A stretch of DNA of 64,000 bases from Chryseobacterium sp. JM1 (lineage in GTDB: Bacteria; Bacteroidota; Bacteroidia; Flavobacteriales; Weeksellaceae), in contig NZ_JPRN01000017.1 in NCBI RefSeq assembly GCF_000737715.1, positions 17,068-81,067 of the forward strand, given 5' to 3'. Each line of letters opens with the position of its first letter. Positions within the stretch are counted from its first letter, which is position 1. Under the pieces are notes generated by a model. The model was not told the DNA's origin. It was given only the letters and a program-made list of their open reading frames with translations, and searched no databases. Both the position numbers and the translations under genes were made by a program. Of this stretch, positions 1 to 8,660 are shown piece by piece.

Positions 1-630
1 AAAGCCGATGGAAATTTTGTGATTTACGGGCTGAATGACGTTTTAAGATCCAGAGGAACATGGTCTGTAGATCCACTGGGGAAAACCAGAATCATCACCG
101 CACTGAATCCAGACGGGACGACCATCTTTACCCGTTCTGTGGATATTCTGGTGCTGAATAACAATGAATTCACGTATAGAATTCATACCAATCCAAGTGA
201 TCCTTCTGTTTATTACGATATTATCCATACCAAAACGGCCCACGCTGAACCAGCGAATGGCCAGCTTACTTTGGCTTCTACCCCGTGGGAAACTACAGGC
301 GCTAAAAACAGCAGCGGAAATCCTGTAGCCTTAACGGATCCAAGTGTTTCCGGTTTTGTTGGATATTCTTATTTTAAAGCGAATGGTACTTTTACCATTT
401 ACGGGCTGAATAATTTGCTGAGATCCCAGGGAACATGGTCTATTTCTCCGGACGGCAAGAAGAGAACAATCACCGCTCTGGACGCGAACGGTAATGTACT
501 TTTCACCAGAACCGTTGATATTCTTACGCTAAACAGCTCTGAATTTACCTATAGAATCGCTCCTGATGCAGGAAACCCTTCTGTCTACTACGATATCATC
601 CATACCAAAGTAGATCATAAGGAACCATAG
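1..630 (+). CDS. 3' end of a repeated-domain protein (DUF4822-like), truncated by window edge
   Basis: The reading frame is open from base 1 with no convincing start, so the gene begins upstream. The visible part holds two copies of a domain of about 125 residues: the KADGNFVIYGLN block at base 1 recurs as KANGTFTIYGLN at base 376, exactly 375 bp later, and both copies end in PSVYYDIIHTK. Conserved blocks within a copy are TPWETTGAKNSSGNPV, LRSxGTWS and NNEFTYRI. The motifs resemble Bacteroidota DUF4822 lipoproteins; that family name is from memory and unchecked. Function is unknown, but secretion is likely from the family. A strong terminator follows 29 bases after the stop. Confidence 0.75.
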   Translation, partial: KADGNFVIYGLNDVLRSRGTWSVDPLGKTRIITALNPDGTTIFTRSVDILVLNNNEFTYRIHTNPSDPSVYYDIIHTKTAHAEPANGQLTLASTPWETTGAKNSSGNPVALTDPSVSGFVGYSYFKANGTFTIYGLNNLLRSQGTWSISPDGKKRTITALDANGNVLFTRTVDILTLNSSEFTYRIAPDAGNPSVYYDIIHTKVDHKEP

Positions 631-659
631 ATATTTTTTAAGTTAGTTGATCATGGATG

Positions 660-697
660 GACTTCGGCGGCCCAAAGGGCCGCCGAAGTCTTTTTTT
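660..697 (+). terminator. Rho-independent terminator
   Basis: A perfect 14-bp GC-rich stem (660-673 with 677-690) closes on a 3-nt AAA loop and is followed by seven T at 691-697. It ends the repeated-domain gene. This is the strongest hairpin in the window. Confidence 0.93.
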
Positions 698-757
698 AAA
701 TAAGCTTATGATCGTATCATCATGTTCAATAAAATCATTGAAGCAGCATTGTCTTTC

Positions 758-1804
758 TTACATCAGGTCCTGCCACCATTTCTTCCAGGTGACTTCTCCC
801 AGCTGATCCAGATTTACTTTTTCACCAATCATCGGATGAGTAACCGGAATACTGTTTTCTTCCGCATATTTTGAAACAAGTTCCAAAGGTTCAAACCAGG
901 GATGCTGGGCCAGTTTGAATTTTGAATTATGAACGGGAATGAAATTCTGGGCTTTCAGTTCCTGTACTTCCTGAATAATCTGTTCGGGCAGGCTGTGAAT
1001 GTAGGGCCATTTTTCGTTGTATTGCCCACATTCCATTATCGCAAGATCAAAAGGTCCGAATTTCTCGCCGATCTCTGTAAAATGATTTCCGTAACCGCTG
1101 TCGCCACCCAGAAACAGTTTTTTGGATGGAGTTTGCAACACAAATGAAGTCCACAGGGAAATATTCCTGTTTAGAAGTCTTCCCGAGAAATGTCTTGCCG
1201 GAGTCAGTATAATGCTGAAACCATCTGCCAGGTCAATGCTTTCCCACCAGTTTTTTTCAATTATTTTTTCTGCTTCCCAGCCCCAGTATTCAAAATGCTG
1301 TCCCGTTCCCAGTCCGCAAATGACCTGGCCTACTTTATCTTTCAGCGCCTGAACTGTCGAATAATCCAGATGATCCCAATGGTCATGGGAAATAAGAAGA
1401 ACATCAATTTCCGGCATATCTTCCGGTTTGTAATGGTCTGATCCCGAAAATGCCTTTATAGAACCGGGCATTGGAGAAGCATTCCCGCTGAATACAGGAT
1501 CTACCAGAAACTTTTTACCATCAACCTGAATAAAATAAGAGCTGTGCCCGAACCATACGAGAACATTGTTTTCGGGTTTCAGGTTCTTCAGGTCTGTGGT
1601 GACAAACGGAATCGGGGATTTTGGCGTTACATTTTCTATTTTACATAGGGTCTGCAGGAGTAATTTGGTCATACTTTCCCCTTCCAGCAATGCTGGCGTA
1701 GGAAGAATATTCTGAAATTTTCCGTTGGTATAATTAGGAAGTGTATTAAAATAGGTTTTTCTTTTTTCATTGGGAAACTGTCCCATTTGTTTCTTTAAAT
1801 TCAT
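758..1804 (-). CDS. MBL-fold metal-dependent hydrolase (NAPE-PLD/UlaG-like)
   Basis: The protein has a metallo-beta-lactamase fold. The metal-binding signature SHDHWDHLD is present, preceded by VWFGHSSYFIQVDGKKFLVDPVF and followed by the second metal ligands in TPARHFSGR and FLGGDSGYG, as in the broad NAPE-PLD/UlaG-like branch. The substrate cannot be read from sequence. The frame is open to 1894, but the upstream codon there is TTG and the extension is poor; ATG at 1804 is preferred and gives 348 residues. The block PNYTNGKFQN near the N-terminus is typical of this family, whose members often carry an N-terminal membrane helix that I do not see here, so the protein may be cytoplasmic or the N-terminus may have diverged. 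It is divergently arranged with the TonB-type receptor to its right. Confidence 0.85.
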   Translation of the reverse strand: MNLKKQMGQFPNEKRKTYFNTLPNYTNGKFQNILPTPALLEGESMTKLLLQTLCKIENVTPKSPIPFVTTDLKNLKPENNVLVWFGHSSYFIQVDGKKFLVDPVFSGNASPMPGSIKAFSGSDHYKPEDMPEIDVLLISHDHWDHLDYSTVQALKDKVGQVICGLGTGQHFEYWGWEAEKIIEKNWWESIDLADGFSIILTPARHFSGRLLNRNISLWTSFVLQTPSKKLFLGGDSGYGNHFTEIGEKFGPFDLAIMECGQYNEKWPYIHSLPEQIIQEVQELKAQNFIPVHNSKFKLAQHPWFEPLELVSKYAEENSIPVTHPMIGEKVNLDQLGEVTWKKWWQDLM

Positions 1805-2069
1805 TCCGTTGTTGTTTTTGTTCTGAACCTTTGCGATCAGGATTAAATCAGAATAATAAATATAAGGATTAGATTCTTTATTTAAAAAGATCAACGAATA
1901 AAGGAGGTCGTTTACTTTATTTCTCCGTGTGAAACATAGATTTATGAATAGGTTTACAGTACAGAAACATTAACTTATTGTCTTCCCTTATTAATTTTTT
2001 ATTTATTTTCTCTGATTGATGTAACAAACATCCTACAATAAGTGTCTTATTGGTGAAATATCACTTTGA

Positions 2070-4211
2070 ATGAAGATAATTATATGTTCGGCAGCTTTAC
2101 TGATGGGATCTCTGGTCTTTTCACAGGCTAAAAACGATACCATCAAGCAGAAGGAAAATCAAATTGAAGGCGTTACATTAACAGCTAGAAAACCCACCGT
2201 GGAATCTAAGGCAGACAGAACGGTGTTTAATGTATCCAACAGTTCTATCCTGGCAGGAAATACCACCTGGGACGTTTTGAGAATGACGCCTTTGGTAAGT
2301 ATTGACAATAATGATGCGGTGAAGGCAGAAGGTGAATCCGTTACGGTTTATATCAACGATCGAAAATCTGTGTTTACCGGCAAAGAATTAAAGGAATATC
2401 TGAAAACCATTCCTGCTGATAACCTGATGAAAATTGAAGTGATCACCAGTCCGTCATCACGCTACGAAACGGCAGGATCAGTCATTAATATCGTTCTTAA
2501 AAGAAGGGATGATGAAGGAATGAAAGGCAGTGTGACTTTTAATAACAGACAAAACGCCAAAAATTCTCAGTATACGAACCTTAATCTTAATTATCACAAG
2601 AAAAATTTCACGCAGACCCTTATCGGAAGTTATAGCGATAATACCTATTTCCAGAGAAATACCAGTCTTAATATGCTGTATAAGGATAATGATATTACCC
2701 AGAGCAGCAACGAAACTTTGGGACGCGGCAAAAGCCCATCCATGTCCTCTACTTCCGAATATGAATTGAATGACAAAAACAATATAGGTCTTATTCTGGA
2801 ATATTATCAAAGTAAAAACACTTCAACTTCTGACGCAGATTTCCTCAGAACCAGGAACAGTCACGATCCCGAATCTTATCATCAGGATCAGGATGTAACA
2901 GGTAGATACCGCACATTGGGGACGAATGTTTTTTATAAATACTATGACAAGGAGAAAAACAGAATTCTGGATGTCAACTTAGGTTCCAATTACAATTCTC
3001 AGGAGAATCTCAATGAATTTTTAAAAACATACAGCAATAACTCAAAAGTAAGTCAGCTGGGAATCAATTCTCATGAGCAGACCCGAAACTATTATATCAA
3101 AGTAGATTATACCCAGCCTCTGGGAAAAGGCGGAAGCTTTGAAGTGGGTGGAAAAATGGATTTCAATAATAATGTGATCCCTAATACGCTTTCAGGAAAT
3201 AATGTGGATAATCTCCGTACCAATGATGTTTTTCATTACGAAGACAATATCAATTCCCTGTATGCGAACTACAGCAAAACCTTCTTCGAAAAGCTGGAAA
3301 CAAGAGTCGGAGTCCGTTACGAGCATATCGACTATAAAATGAGAGAAGATGTATCCGGAAAAAACAGAAAGGATTCCTACAGTACTTTGCTTCCGAATTT
3401 ATTGTTGAAATATTCTTTTTCAGATAAATATGACCTGACCCTGACCTACAACCGTAATCTCTGGCGTCCATGGTATTCGGAGTTCAATCCTTTTCTTGTT
3501 CCTACAAATGACGGAACATTCTCCCGCGGAAACATGGATCTGGAACCCAACCCGAGTCACAGGGTGTATATGAAGCTGGGAATTCTTAAAAAATACTTCC
3601 TTTCCGCAAGATATATGTATACCGACAAGGATTACTGGACATCTTTAGCTGAGGAAGATGGCAGGCTGGTAACCCTTCCTGATAATTTCAACGGAAAAGT
3701 GCAGAAGTATTACCTTTTTGCGAATACCAACCAGACTTTCCTGAAAAACAAGCTGAATGTGAATGTCGGAGTCGGATGGTACTACATTGACAATCATGAC
3801 TTTAATGAGATCAACGATTTGAAAGGTCAAAAATACATCAATTATTTAGGAGCCTCAGCCAATTTATCCTACACGAATCTGTTTAACAAAAACATCAATC
3901 TGAGTGTCTGGGCAGAGCTTTCTAATCAGAATAACGGAAATTCATACGCGAATAAAACGAATATTTTCCATAACATTTCAGCCACCAAAATATTCCCTAA
4001 AACACAGATGGAAGTGAGTCTTCAGCTGATGAATATTTTCAGCAGGCCCAATTTTGACTCCACAAGCTACAGCCAGGAAGGAACCTCCAGAACTGCTACA
4101 AGATCCGACTGGTATGGCTTTTCACTTTCGTTCGTGAAACGTTTCGGAAACCAGAAAGTAAAAGGAAACACGAAAACGGATGTTGAAAAAAACAGCGGCG
4201 GCGGAAAATAA
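2070..4211 (+). CDS. Outer-membrane beta-barrel / TonB-dependent receptor-like protein
   Basis: This 713-residue protein begins with a signal peptide (MKIIICSAALLMGSLVFSQA). A plug-like domain follows at about 35-150 (IEGVTLTARKP, VTVYINDRKSVFTG, IEVITSPSSRYETAGSVINIVLKR), then a long barrel of alternating aromatic strands. It matches the outer-membrane beta-barrel family common in Flavobacteriia. These proteins often start with a carboxypeptidase-regulatory-like beta-sandwich; this one goes straight from signal peptide to plug and is therefore at the short end. The ligand is unknown and no SusD partner lies nearby. It is transcribed alone and ends at a hairpin terminator. Confidence 0.88.
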   Translation: MKIIICSAALLMGSLVFSQAKNDTIKQKENQIEGVTLTARKPTVESKADRTVFNVSNSSILAGNTTWDVLRMTPLVSIDNNDAVKAEGESVTVYINDRKSVFTGKELKEYLKTIPADNLMKIEVITSPSSRYETAGSVINIVLKRRDDEGMKGSVTFNNRQNAKNSQYTNLNLNYHKKNFTQTLIGSYSDNTYFQRNTSLNMLYKDNDITQSSNETLGRGKSPSMSSTSEYELNDKNNIGLILEYYQSKNTSTSDADFLRTRNSHDPESYHQDQDVTGRYRTLGTNVFYKYYDKEKNRILDVNLGSNYNSQENLNEFLKTYSNNSKVSQLGINSHEQTRNYYIKVDYTQPLGKGGSFEVGGKMDFNNNVIPNTLSGNNVDNLRTNDVFHYEDNINSLYANYSKTFFEKLETRVGVRYEHIDYKMREDVSGKNRKDSYSTLLPNLLLKYSFSDKYDLTLTYNRNLWRPWYSEFNPFLVPTNDGTFSRGNMDLEPNPSHRVYMKLGILKKYFLSARYMYTDKDYWTSLAEEDGRLVTLPDNFNGKVQKYYLFANTNQTFLKNKLNVNVGVGWYYIDNHDFNEINDLKGQKYINYLGASANLSYTNLFNKNINLSVWAELSNQNNGNSYANKTNIFHNISATKIFPKTQMEVSLQLMNIFSRPNFDSTSYSQEGTSRTATRSDWYGFSLSFVKRFGNQKVKGNTKTDVEKNSGGGK

Positions 4212-4277
4212 AGTAGCGATTTAACCTTGATAAGTCCTGAAAAAACATTTCAGAATTCATCAGACAAAAAATAAATT

Positions 4278-4316
4278 AAACAGCAGAAATCCCAGGGTTT
4301 TTGCTGTTTTTGTTTT
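4278..4316 (+). terminator. Rho-independent terminator of the outer-membrane receptor gene
   Basis: The outer stem AAACAGCA (4278-4285) pairs with TGCTGTTT (4302-4309). An inner AAA-CCC/GGG-TTT stem extends it with a single bulge, and a T-rich tail follows. Confidence 0.8.
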
Positions 4317-4426
4317 TGGGCTCTACATAAATCATGTCCATCTGTTCAAGCAAAAACCCTTGATCTGAACTATTGGACCACATTTTTTTAATCATTCTGG
4401 ATGAGAGTAAAAAAAACGGAAGTGGG

Positions 4427-4434
4427 TAGCTTTA
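4427..4434 (+). promoter_or_regulatory. Candidate -7 box of catalase gene
   Basis: TAGCTTTA matches the Bacteroidota -7 consensus TAnnTTTG at all but the last base and lies 23 nt before the katA start. No clear TTTG -33 element is visible. Confidence 0.4.
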
Positions 4435-4457
4435 CACCAAATTAAAAAGCTTTTCAG

Positions 4458-5951
4458 ATGAAAAAAAACAATCTAACAAACAGAACAGGTGCTCCAGTCT
4501 CAGATAATCAGAATATTTTAACAGCCGGAAAACGTGGTCCTGCCTTACTTCAGGATGTATGGTTTCTGGAAAAAATGGCTCACTTTGACCGGGAAGTGAT
4601 TCCGGAACGCAGAATGCATGCTAAGGGCTCTGGCGCTTACGGAGTTTTTAAAGTTACCCACGACATTACGCCATATACAAAGGCCAATTTATTTGGTGAA
4701 ATAGGTAAAGAAACACCACTATTCATCCGTTTTTCAACGGTAGCAGGAGAAAGAGGTGCAGCTGATGCAGAAAGGGATATCAGAGGTTTTGCCCTGAAAT
4801 TCTATACCGAAGAAGGAAACTGGGACCTGGTAGGAAACAATACACCTGTTTTCTTCCTGCGTGATCCTTTAAAGTTTCCGGATTTAAATCATGCTGTGAA
4901 AAGAGACCCGCGTACCAATATGAGAAGTGCCGACAATAACTGGGATTTCTGGACCCTTCTTCCCGAATCTCTTCACCAGGTGACCATTACCATGAGCGAC
5001 CGTGGGCTTCCCAAATCTTATCGTCATATGGATGGTTTCGGAAGCCATACGTACAGTTTTATTAATCATGAAAACAGACGTTTCTGGGTTAAATTTCATT
5101 TCAAAACCCAGCAGGGAATAGAAAATCTCACCAATGCTGAAGCGAAACAGATCATTGCTGAAGACCGTGAAAGTCATCAGAAAGATTTATATGAAAATAT
5201 AGAAAATGGAAACTTCCCTACCTGGAAAATGTACATTCAGGTGATGGAAGAAGCGGATGCAGACATGTATCACATCAATCCGTTTGATTTAACGAAAGTA
5301 TGGCCACACGGAGATTACCCGATGATTCCTGTTGGAGAATTCACCCTAAACAGAAATCCTTCCAATTATTTTGCTGAGGTGGAACAGGCGGCTTTCAATC
5401 CGGCTACCATCATTCCCGGAATTGGTTTTTCTCCCGATAAAATGCTGCAAGGACGGTTGTTCTCGTATGGCGATACTCAGCGTTACCGTTTAGGTGTCAA
5501 TCATCACCAGATTCCTGTAAATTCTCCGAAATGCCCATATATGGCTTATCACCGTGACGGAGCAATGCGAACTGATGGAAACTACGGAAGCAAGATTGCT
5601 TATGAACCCAACAGTTTCAGCCAGTGGCAGGAGCAACCGGCTTATGAGGAACCACCTTTGGCTTTGTCAGGATATGCCGGACATTGGGATCACCGTGAAG
5701 ATGATGATTATTTTTCCCAACCCGGAAATCTTTTCAGACTGATGTCCGATGAGCAGAAAGAACTTTTATTTAACAATACTGCGGATGCTGTGGGAGGCGC
5801 CCAGCAATTTATCCAGATCCGTCACATCAGAAACTGCTATAAAGCCGATCCCAACTATGGAAAAGGAGTTGCAAAAGCGCTAAATCTATCCTGGGAAACC
5901 GTTTGTGATTACGAGGGGTATGACATGAAAAAACAAACGGATATGAAATAG
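4458..5951 (+). CDS. katA: Catalase (small-subunit, clade 3 type)
   Basis: A monofunctional haem catalase that disproportionates hydrogen peroxide in the cytoplasm. Its 497 residues fit small-subunit catalases. Catalytic His54 lies in RRMHAKGSGAYG, the distal Asn region in GNNTPVFFLRDP, and the proximal haem ligand Tyr337 in RLFSYGDTQRYRLG. The C-terminal region (NYGKGVAKALNL) is complete and there is no flavodoxin-like extension of the large-subunit type. The gene stands alone between a terminator and ccoNO, 85 bp apart on the same strand. Peroxide-responsive control is typical for the family, but I see no recognisable operator. Confidence 0.97.
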   Translation: MKKNNLTNRTGAPVSDNQNILTAGKRGPALLQDVWFLEKMAHFDREVIPERRMHAKGSGAYGVFKVTHDITPYTKANLFGEIGKETPLFIRFSTVAGERGAADAERDIRGFALKFYTEEGNWDLVGNNTPVFFLRDPLKFPDLNHAVKRDPRTNMRSADNNWDFWTLLPESLHQVTITMSDRGLPKSYRHMDGFGSHTYSFINHENRRFWVKFHFKTQQGIENLTNAEAKQIIAEDRESHQKDLYENIENGNFPTWKMYIQVMEEADADMYHINPFDLTKVWPHGDYPMIPVGEFTLNRNPSNYFAEVEQAAFNPATIIPGIGFSPDKMLQGRLFSYGDTQRYRLGVNHHQIPVNSPKCPYMAYHRDGAMRTDGNYGSKIAYEPNSFSQWQEQPAYEEPPLALSGYAGHWDHREDDDYFSQPGNLFRLMSDEQKELLFNNTADAVGGAQQFIQIRHIRNCYKADPNYGKGVAKALNLSWETVCDYEGYDMKKQTDMK

Positions 5952-6036
5952 GGAGAAATCCCTGTTTCTTTATCTTTTTCCCCTGACTCAACTGCTTTAA
6001 ACTTATTAACTGTCCATCAAATACTGATATTATACA

Positions 6037-8304
6037 ATGGAGATACAAAAATTTAGTTATGATAATAATATCGTGCGTGCTTTCCTGTATGCCACCGTCG
6101 TGTTTGGTATTGCAGGATTTATATTAGGGCTTACCACCGCTCTGATGCTTTTCTATCCTGAACTGCCGGAATTTCTCTTCGGTACGGATGATATGACGAT
6201 TCAGAGTTTGAGGGAAGGAAATATTCAGGGGCTTGTGAATTCGCAGGGGATATTGGGCTTCGGGAGAATCAGAATGATGCATACCAATACGGTGATCTTT
6301 GCTTTCGTATGTAATTCTTTTTTCTGTGCCACCTATTACAGTCTTCCAAGGTTGTTAAAAGCTCCCATGTACAATGCAACCCTCTCATGGATTCATTTCT
6401 GGTCATGGCAGATCATGATTGTAGCCAGCTGGATCACGTTTGCTATGGGCTTCAATACTTCAAAAGAATATGCAGAACATGAATGGCCGCTGGATATCCT
6501 ACTCACCTTTTCATGGATTGTTTTCGGAATTAATATGTTTGGAACGATTGCGAAAAGAAGGGTAAGACATTTGTACGTTGCCATATGGTTTTACATTGCC
6601 ACATGGATTGGGGTGGCTTTACTATACATCGTCAATAATCTTGAAGTTCCGCTTGATTTCTGGAAATCTTATTCCTTATATTCTGGGGTTAAAGATGCTC
6701 TGATCCAATGGTGGTACGGGCACAATGCTGTTGCATTTATCCTGACCACTCCTATTTTGGGAATGATGTATTATTTCCTTCCGAAAGCAGCAAACAGGCC
6801 TGTATTTTCGTATAAGCTGTCTATTATTCACTTCTGGTCCCTTATTTTCGTATATCTCTGGGCAGGACCTCACCATTTGCATTATACTGCTATTCCTGGA
6901 TGGACACAGGCATTAGCCACAGGGTTTTCCATTATGCTGATTGCACCGTCGTGGGGAGGAATGCTTAACGGATTGCTGACTCTAAGAGGTGCCTGGGAAA
7001 AAGTACGGGACAATCCGGTTCTGAAATTCTTTGTTGTTGCCGTCACCTGTTATGGGATGGCTACTTTCGAAGGACCTCTTTTAGCGACTAAAACTTTAAA
7101 TAAAATCGGCCACTACACAGACTGGGTCATTGGTCACGTACACTTAGGAGCTCTCGGATGGAATGGCTTTATGGCGTTTGGTATCATGTACTATCTTGTT
7201 CCGATTATGTGGAGAACCAATTTATGGTCTGTAAAGCTGGCCAACTGGCATTTCTGGCTGGGAACGTTAGGCGTTTTATTTTACGTTGTACCGATGTATA
7301 TTTCCGGTTTCACCCAGGGATTGATGTGGAAACAGTTTAATCCTGACGGTACCTTGATGTATAAAAATTGGCTGGATACGGTAACTGCTGTCATCCCTTA
7401 CTACAAGATGAGGTTCCTTGGAGGGACATTCTATCTTACAGGCGGATTACTGATGGTTGTTAATATTTTTAAAACCATAAGACAGGGCTCATTTCAGAGA
7501 GAAGTTGCTGCAGAAGCTCCTGCATTGGCGAGAATACACGGCAGAAAAGCCGGAGAAGGTATTCATTTATGGATCGAAAGAAAACCGGTTATCCTTTCAA
7601 TAGGCGCGTTTTTTACTTTATCGATCGGAGGTGCTGCGGAAATCATTCCCACGATGACGATTAAAAAAAATGTTCCTACGATTTCGGCGGTTAAACCTTA
7701 TTCCCCATTAGAACTCGAGGGCCGTGATCTGTATATCCGTGAAGGCTGTAATGCCTGCCATTCCCAGATGATCAGACCTTTCCGGGACGAAATTGTGAGA
7801 TTCGAAGGTAAAAACGGACAGTATTCGAAGGCCGGAGAATTTGTGTACGATCATCCTTTTCTCTGGGGCTCTAAAAGAACAGGACCGGATCTGCACAGAG
7901 AAGGAGCCAGAAACCCGGATTCATGGCACCTGAAGCATATGTACAATCCAAGATCAACCTCTCCGGGATCTATCATGCCGCGTTTTCCATGGCTGATCAC
8001 CAATAAACTGGACCGTTCTCAGATGCTGAGCAAAATGGAACTGATGAAAAAATCATTTGATGTTCCTTACAACAAAGCTCAGATTGACTCTGCAAACGCA
8101 TGGGCAGATGGCCAGGCATCAGGAATTGTGAATAGAATCTATGCGGAAGCAACAGATATCAAAGAGCAGATAGAAAAAGAAAAAGCAGCTAAAGGAAACC
8201 AATTTGTTCCTCTGGAAAAACGGGAAATTGTTGCGATGATTGCTTATCTGCAGAGATTAGGAACGGATATTAAGACTACGGATGTTAAAACCGCAGGAAA
8301 CTAA
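6037..8304 (+). CDS. ccoNO: cbb3-type cytochrome c oxidase, fused subunits I and II (CcoNO)
   Basis: The 755-residue protein fuses CcoN, a multi-helix haem-copper oxidase, to CcoO, a membrane-anchored mono-haem cytochrome c. In CcoN, His82 (RMMHTNTVIFAF) and His369 match low-spin haem ligands, His229 (WWYGHNAVAF) and His279-His280 (GPHHLHY) match CuB ligands, and His367 (GHVHLGALGW) matches the high-spin haem ligand. CcoO begins near residue 515, with its haem site CNACH at about 570-574 and downstream Met-containing segments. The fusion is usual in Bacteroidota. What is odd is the absence of ccoS, ccoQ, ccoP, ccoG or ccoH next to it. It is either a second copy or depends on a CcoP encoded elsewhere. 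Confidence 0.96.
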   Translation: MEIQKFSYDNNIVRAFLYATVVFGIAGFILGLTTALMLFYPELPEFLFGTDDMTIQSLREGNIQGLVNSQGILGFGRIRMMHTNTVIFAFVCNSFFCATYYSLPRLLKAPMYNATLSWIHFWSWQIMIVASWITFAMGFNTSKEYAEHEWPLDILLTFSWIVFGINMFGTIAKRRVRHLYVAIWFYIATWIGVALLYIVNNLEVPLDFWKSYSLYSGVKDALIQWWYGHNAVAFILTTPILGMMYYFLPKAANRPVFSYKLSIIHFWSLIFVYLWAGPHHLHYTAIPGWTQALATGFSIMLIAPSWGGMLNGLLTLRGAWEKVRDNPVLKFFVVAVTCYGMATFEGPLLATKTLNKIGHYTDWVIGHVHLGALGWNGFMAFGIMYYLVPIMWRTNLWSVKLANWHFWLGTLGVLFYVVPMYISGFTQGLMWKQFNPDGTLMYKNWLDTVTAVIPYYKMRFLGGTFYLTGGLLMVVNIFKTIRQGSFQREVAAEAPALARIHGRKAGEGIHLWIERKPVILSIGAFFTLSIGGAAEIIPTMTIKKNVPTISAVKPYSPLELEGRDLYIREGCNACHSQMIRPFRDEIVRFEGKNGQYSKAGEFVYDHPFLWGSKRTGPDLHREGARNPDSWHLKHMYNPRSTSPGSIMPRFPWLITNKLDRSQMLSKMELMKKSFDVPYNKAQIDSANAWADGQASGIVNRIYAEATDIKEQIEKEKAAKGNQFVPLEKREIVAMIAYLQRLGTDIKTTDVKTAGN

Positions 8305-8385
8305 TAGCAGCTGAACACTTTCATAAAAATATACATCATATTTAAATTATTCATACATTAGTGATTAATTACAAACTAAAATATT

Positions 8386-8532
8386 ATGAAAAATTTAAAG
8401 AAAGTTTCAAGAGAACATTTAAAAACGATCAAAGGCGGTCTTTCGTATTGTAATGAACAACGGTATTGCAATATAAAATTCTGCTGTGCTGACGGAGTCT
8501 GCAGACATATAGATTCCGCTTACTGCCAATAA
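8386..8532 (+). CDS. GG-leader bacteriocin-like peptide, Cys-rich
   Basis: A 48-residue ORF starting MKNLKKVSREHLKTIKGG, which is a double-glycine leader of the kind seen in Chryseobacterium bacteriocin-like proteins, and very like the leader of the peptide at 25794. The mature part after Gly18 would be about 30 residues with six cysteines (YC, YC, FCC, VC, YC), suggesting disulfides or modification. Leaders of this kind are normally cut by a C39-type peptidase/ABC exporter; none is encoded nearby. A terminator follows at 8587, so it is a single-gene unit. Activity (bacteriocin, signal or metal binder) is not shown by the sequence. Confidence 0.75.
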   Translation: MKNLKKVSREHLKTIKGGLSYCNEQRYCNIKFCCADGVCRHIDSAYCQ

Positions 8533-8586
8533 GCAGAAAATAATCTCATGTATTGATATACAATTCAATCATTGTACCCACATACA

Positions 8587-8614
8587 AAGCTTCTGAATAA
8601 TCAGAGGCTTTTTT
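8587..8614 (+). terminator. Rho-independent terminator after the GG-leader peptide
   Basis: A 10-bp stem (AAGCTTCTGA 8587-8596 with TCAGAGGCTT 8601-8610, one G-T pair) closes on an ATAA loop and runs into T residues up to 8614. Confidence 0.88.
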
Positions 8615-8643
8615 GTGGCAGAGCCTTTAAAATCATATATTTG
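8612..8643 (+). promoter_or_regulatory. Promoter of the delta-60-repeat protein gene
   Basis: TTTG at 8612-8615 and TATATTTG at 8636-8643 are separated by 20 nt, an excellent match to the flavobacterial TTTG-N19-21-TAnnTTTG promoter. The start codon lies 17 nt after the -7 box. The -33 box overlaps the T tract of the preceding terminator. Confidence 0.7.
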
Positions 8644-8660
8644 GCCCTTTAACGAAAACC

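Noticed and set aside
1804..1894. N-terminal extension of the MBL-fold hydrolase
   Set aside because: It would need a TTG start and adds Asn-rich residues unlike the family; ATG 1804 is preferred, though the true N-terminus remains open.
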